From Yoonia sp. (lineage in GTDB: Bacteria > Pseudomonadota > Alphaproteobacteria > Rhodobacterales > Rhodobacteraceae): a stretch of 64,000 nt of DNA. The position numbers and the translations under genes were made by a program. Positions 63,527 to 64,000 of the stretch are shown here, in pieces. Within the stretch, counting starts at the first letter, position 1. Every line of letters begins with the position of its first letter. The stretch lies in assembly GCF_017854565.1 (NCBI RefSeq), contig NZ_JAFMHJ010000005.1:34500-98499 (forward strand), in the 5' to 3' direction. The notes under the pieces were generated by a model that saw nothing but the letters and a program-made list of their open reading frames with translations, made no database searches and was not told where the DNA came from.

Positions 63527-63765
63527 CAAAACCTGAAAACACCGATCATGTCTGGGCCCGCGCCGAAATCGAAAGCCCCTGCATCAAAATCTGCGTGATC
63601 CAGCCGGAAAGCCGCCTGTGCACCGGCTGTTTGCGCAGCATCGACGAAATCGGTGCCTGGTCGCGGATGACGCCAGAGGCGCGGTCTGCGGTGATGGCGG
63701 ACCTGCCCGCGCGGGCAGGCCAGATCACGAAACGCCGCGGGGGGCGTGCGGGGCGGTTGAAGTAA
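63523..63765 (+). CDS. DUF1289 domain protein
   Basis: An 80-residue protein with the DUF1289 motif [22 protein letters not shown], whose four Cys could bind zinc or an iron-sulphur cluster, and the late [10 protein letters not shown] tail. It starts with GTG overlapping the ruvX stop (GTGA). Function unknown. Confidence 0.9.
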   Translation: MTKPENTDHVWARAEIESPCIKICVIQPESRLCTGCLRSIDEIGAWSRMTPEARSAVMADLPARAGQITKRRGGRAGRLK

Positions 63766-63802
63766 GCTGCGGTCGTGGCAAGCGCGTCTGTGGTATTAGA
63801 GG

Positions 63803-63826
63803 TGGTCCCCATTCTTTGGACATGAT
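63803..63826. mobile_element. Probable IS3-like element end
   Basis: TGGTCCCCATTCTTTGGACA resembles the terminal repeat of IS3-family elements (TG start, CCCC block, TTGGACA). It is placed 34 bp past the transposase stop. The other end is outside the window. Confidence 0.5.
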
Positions 63827-63836
63827 CTGGGGCTTT

Positions 63837-64000
63837 CTAAGCTCTTCTTTTCTCCTGCTGATCGGGTTGTGTGACTTCGATTTGCAGTGAGTAGAGCACG
63901 GCCGGTGGTCTGCCGCCAAGGGCCGCCGCGTGTGGACGGCGGTGATTGTACAACTGAACGCCAGAACACCCACGTTATCGATCGGCGCGAGGTTCTATAT
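63837..64000 (-). pseudogene. IS3-family transposase C-terminal end, probably disrupted
   Basis: On the minus strand, QLYNHRRPHAALGGRPPAVL ending in a TAG at 63837 is the classic C-terminus of an IS3-type DDE integrase. Upstream, the expected RTSRRSI and VFWRS segments appear in a different frame and a TAA interrupts the main frame near 63977, so the copy looks frameshifted or internally deleted. The 5' part lies beyond the right edge. Confidence 0.6.

Overview
The window is a gene-dense, GC-rich stretch of alphaproteobacterial chromosome. It most likely comes from a member of the Rhodobacteraceae (Roseobacter group). This is inferred from gene order and content: yajC-secD-secF-Mth938-ccmABCDG, the yfgM/bamB/der block, heterotetrameric sarcosine oxidase, an FrcBCA-type sugar importer with a ROK regulator, an FnrL-type TTGAT-N4-ATCAA box, and LuxI/LuxR quorum sensing beside fliG. 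Genus and species cannot be read from the sequence. No prophage, CRISPR array or rRNA operon is visible. The only mobile DNA is the end of an IS3-like element at the right edge.

Layout. 1-5.2 kb: fabD (cut by the left edge), a cytochrome b561-YceI fusion, a separate secreted YceI, a small membrane protein, and the rpsF-rpsR-rplI ribosomal operon. 5.3-13.5 kb: a secreted protein, trigger factor, tRNA-Leu(UAG), a Hint-domain protein, the NAD(P)HX repair enzyme, glnB-glnA, a probable pseudogene, and an alpha/beta hydrolase-OsmC fusion. 13.5-22.2 kb: bioY, a DUF6314 protein, purB, a quorum-sensing island (luxI, luxR and a LuxR-like protein with no DNA-binding domain), fliG, a three-gene nitrile/thiocyanate hydratase set, an LpxL-like acyltransferase and a DUF1223 protein. 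22.3-31.3 kb: acnA, the cytochrome c maturation operon and secDF-yajC. 31.4-37.4 kb: a ROK regulator divergent from an frcBCA-like sugar ABC transporter, then serS. 37.3-54.7 kb: a Tle1-like hydrolase, a TspO-like protein, der-bamB-yfgM, an RND efflux pair, an Atm1-type ABC exporter, a LysM protein, a LOG-family hydrolase, RarD, a threonine/serine dehydratase and sodB. 54.8-64 kb: a secreted Gly/Gln-rich protein behind a textbook FNR promoter, sarcosine oxidase genes split into soxB and soxDAG, ccmI-ruvX-DUF1289, and the IS remnant.

How the genes fit together. Cytochrome c maturation is split between the ccmABCDG operon and a distant ccmI. Nitrogen assimilation is represented by glnBA. One-carbon and methylamine-type metabolism is represented by sarcosine oxidase. 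The regulatory centrepiece is 16.1-18.1 kb, where an AHL synthase, its receptor and an HTH-less receptor-like protein sit together. An inverted repeat lies in front of luxI, and its left arm recurs between the two receptor genes. Several short repeats (a GTACG-rich element, and a GGTGGG palindrome repeated exactly) lie at gene ends and may be family-wide dispersed elements.
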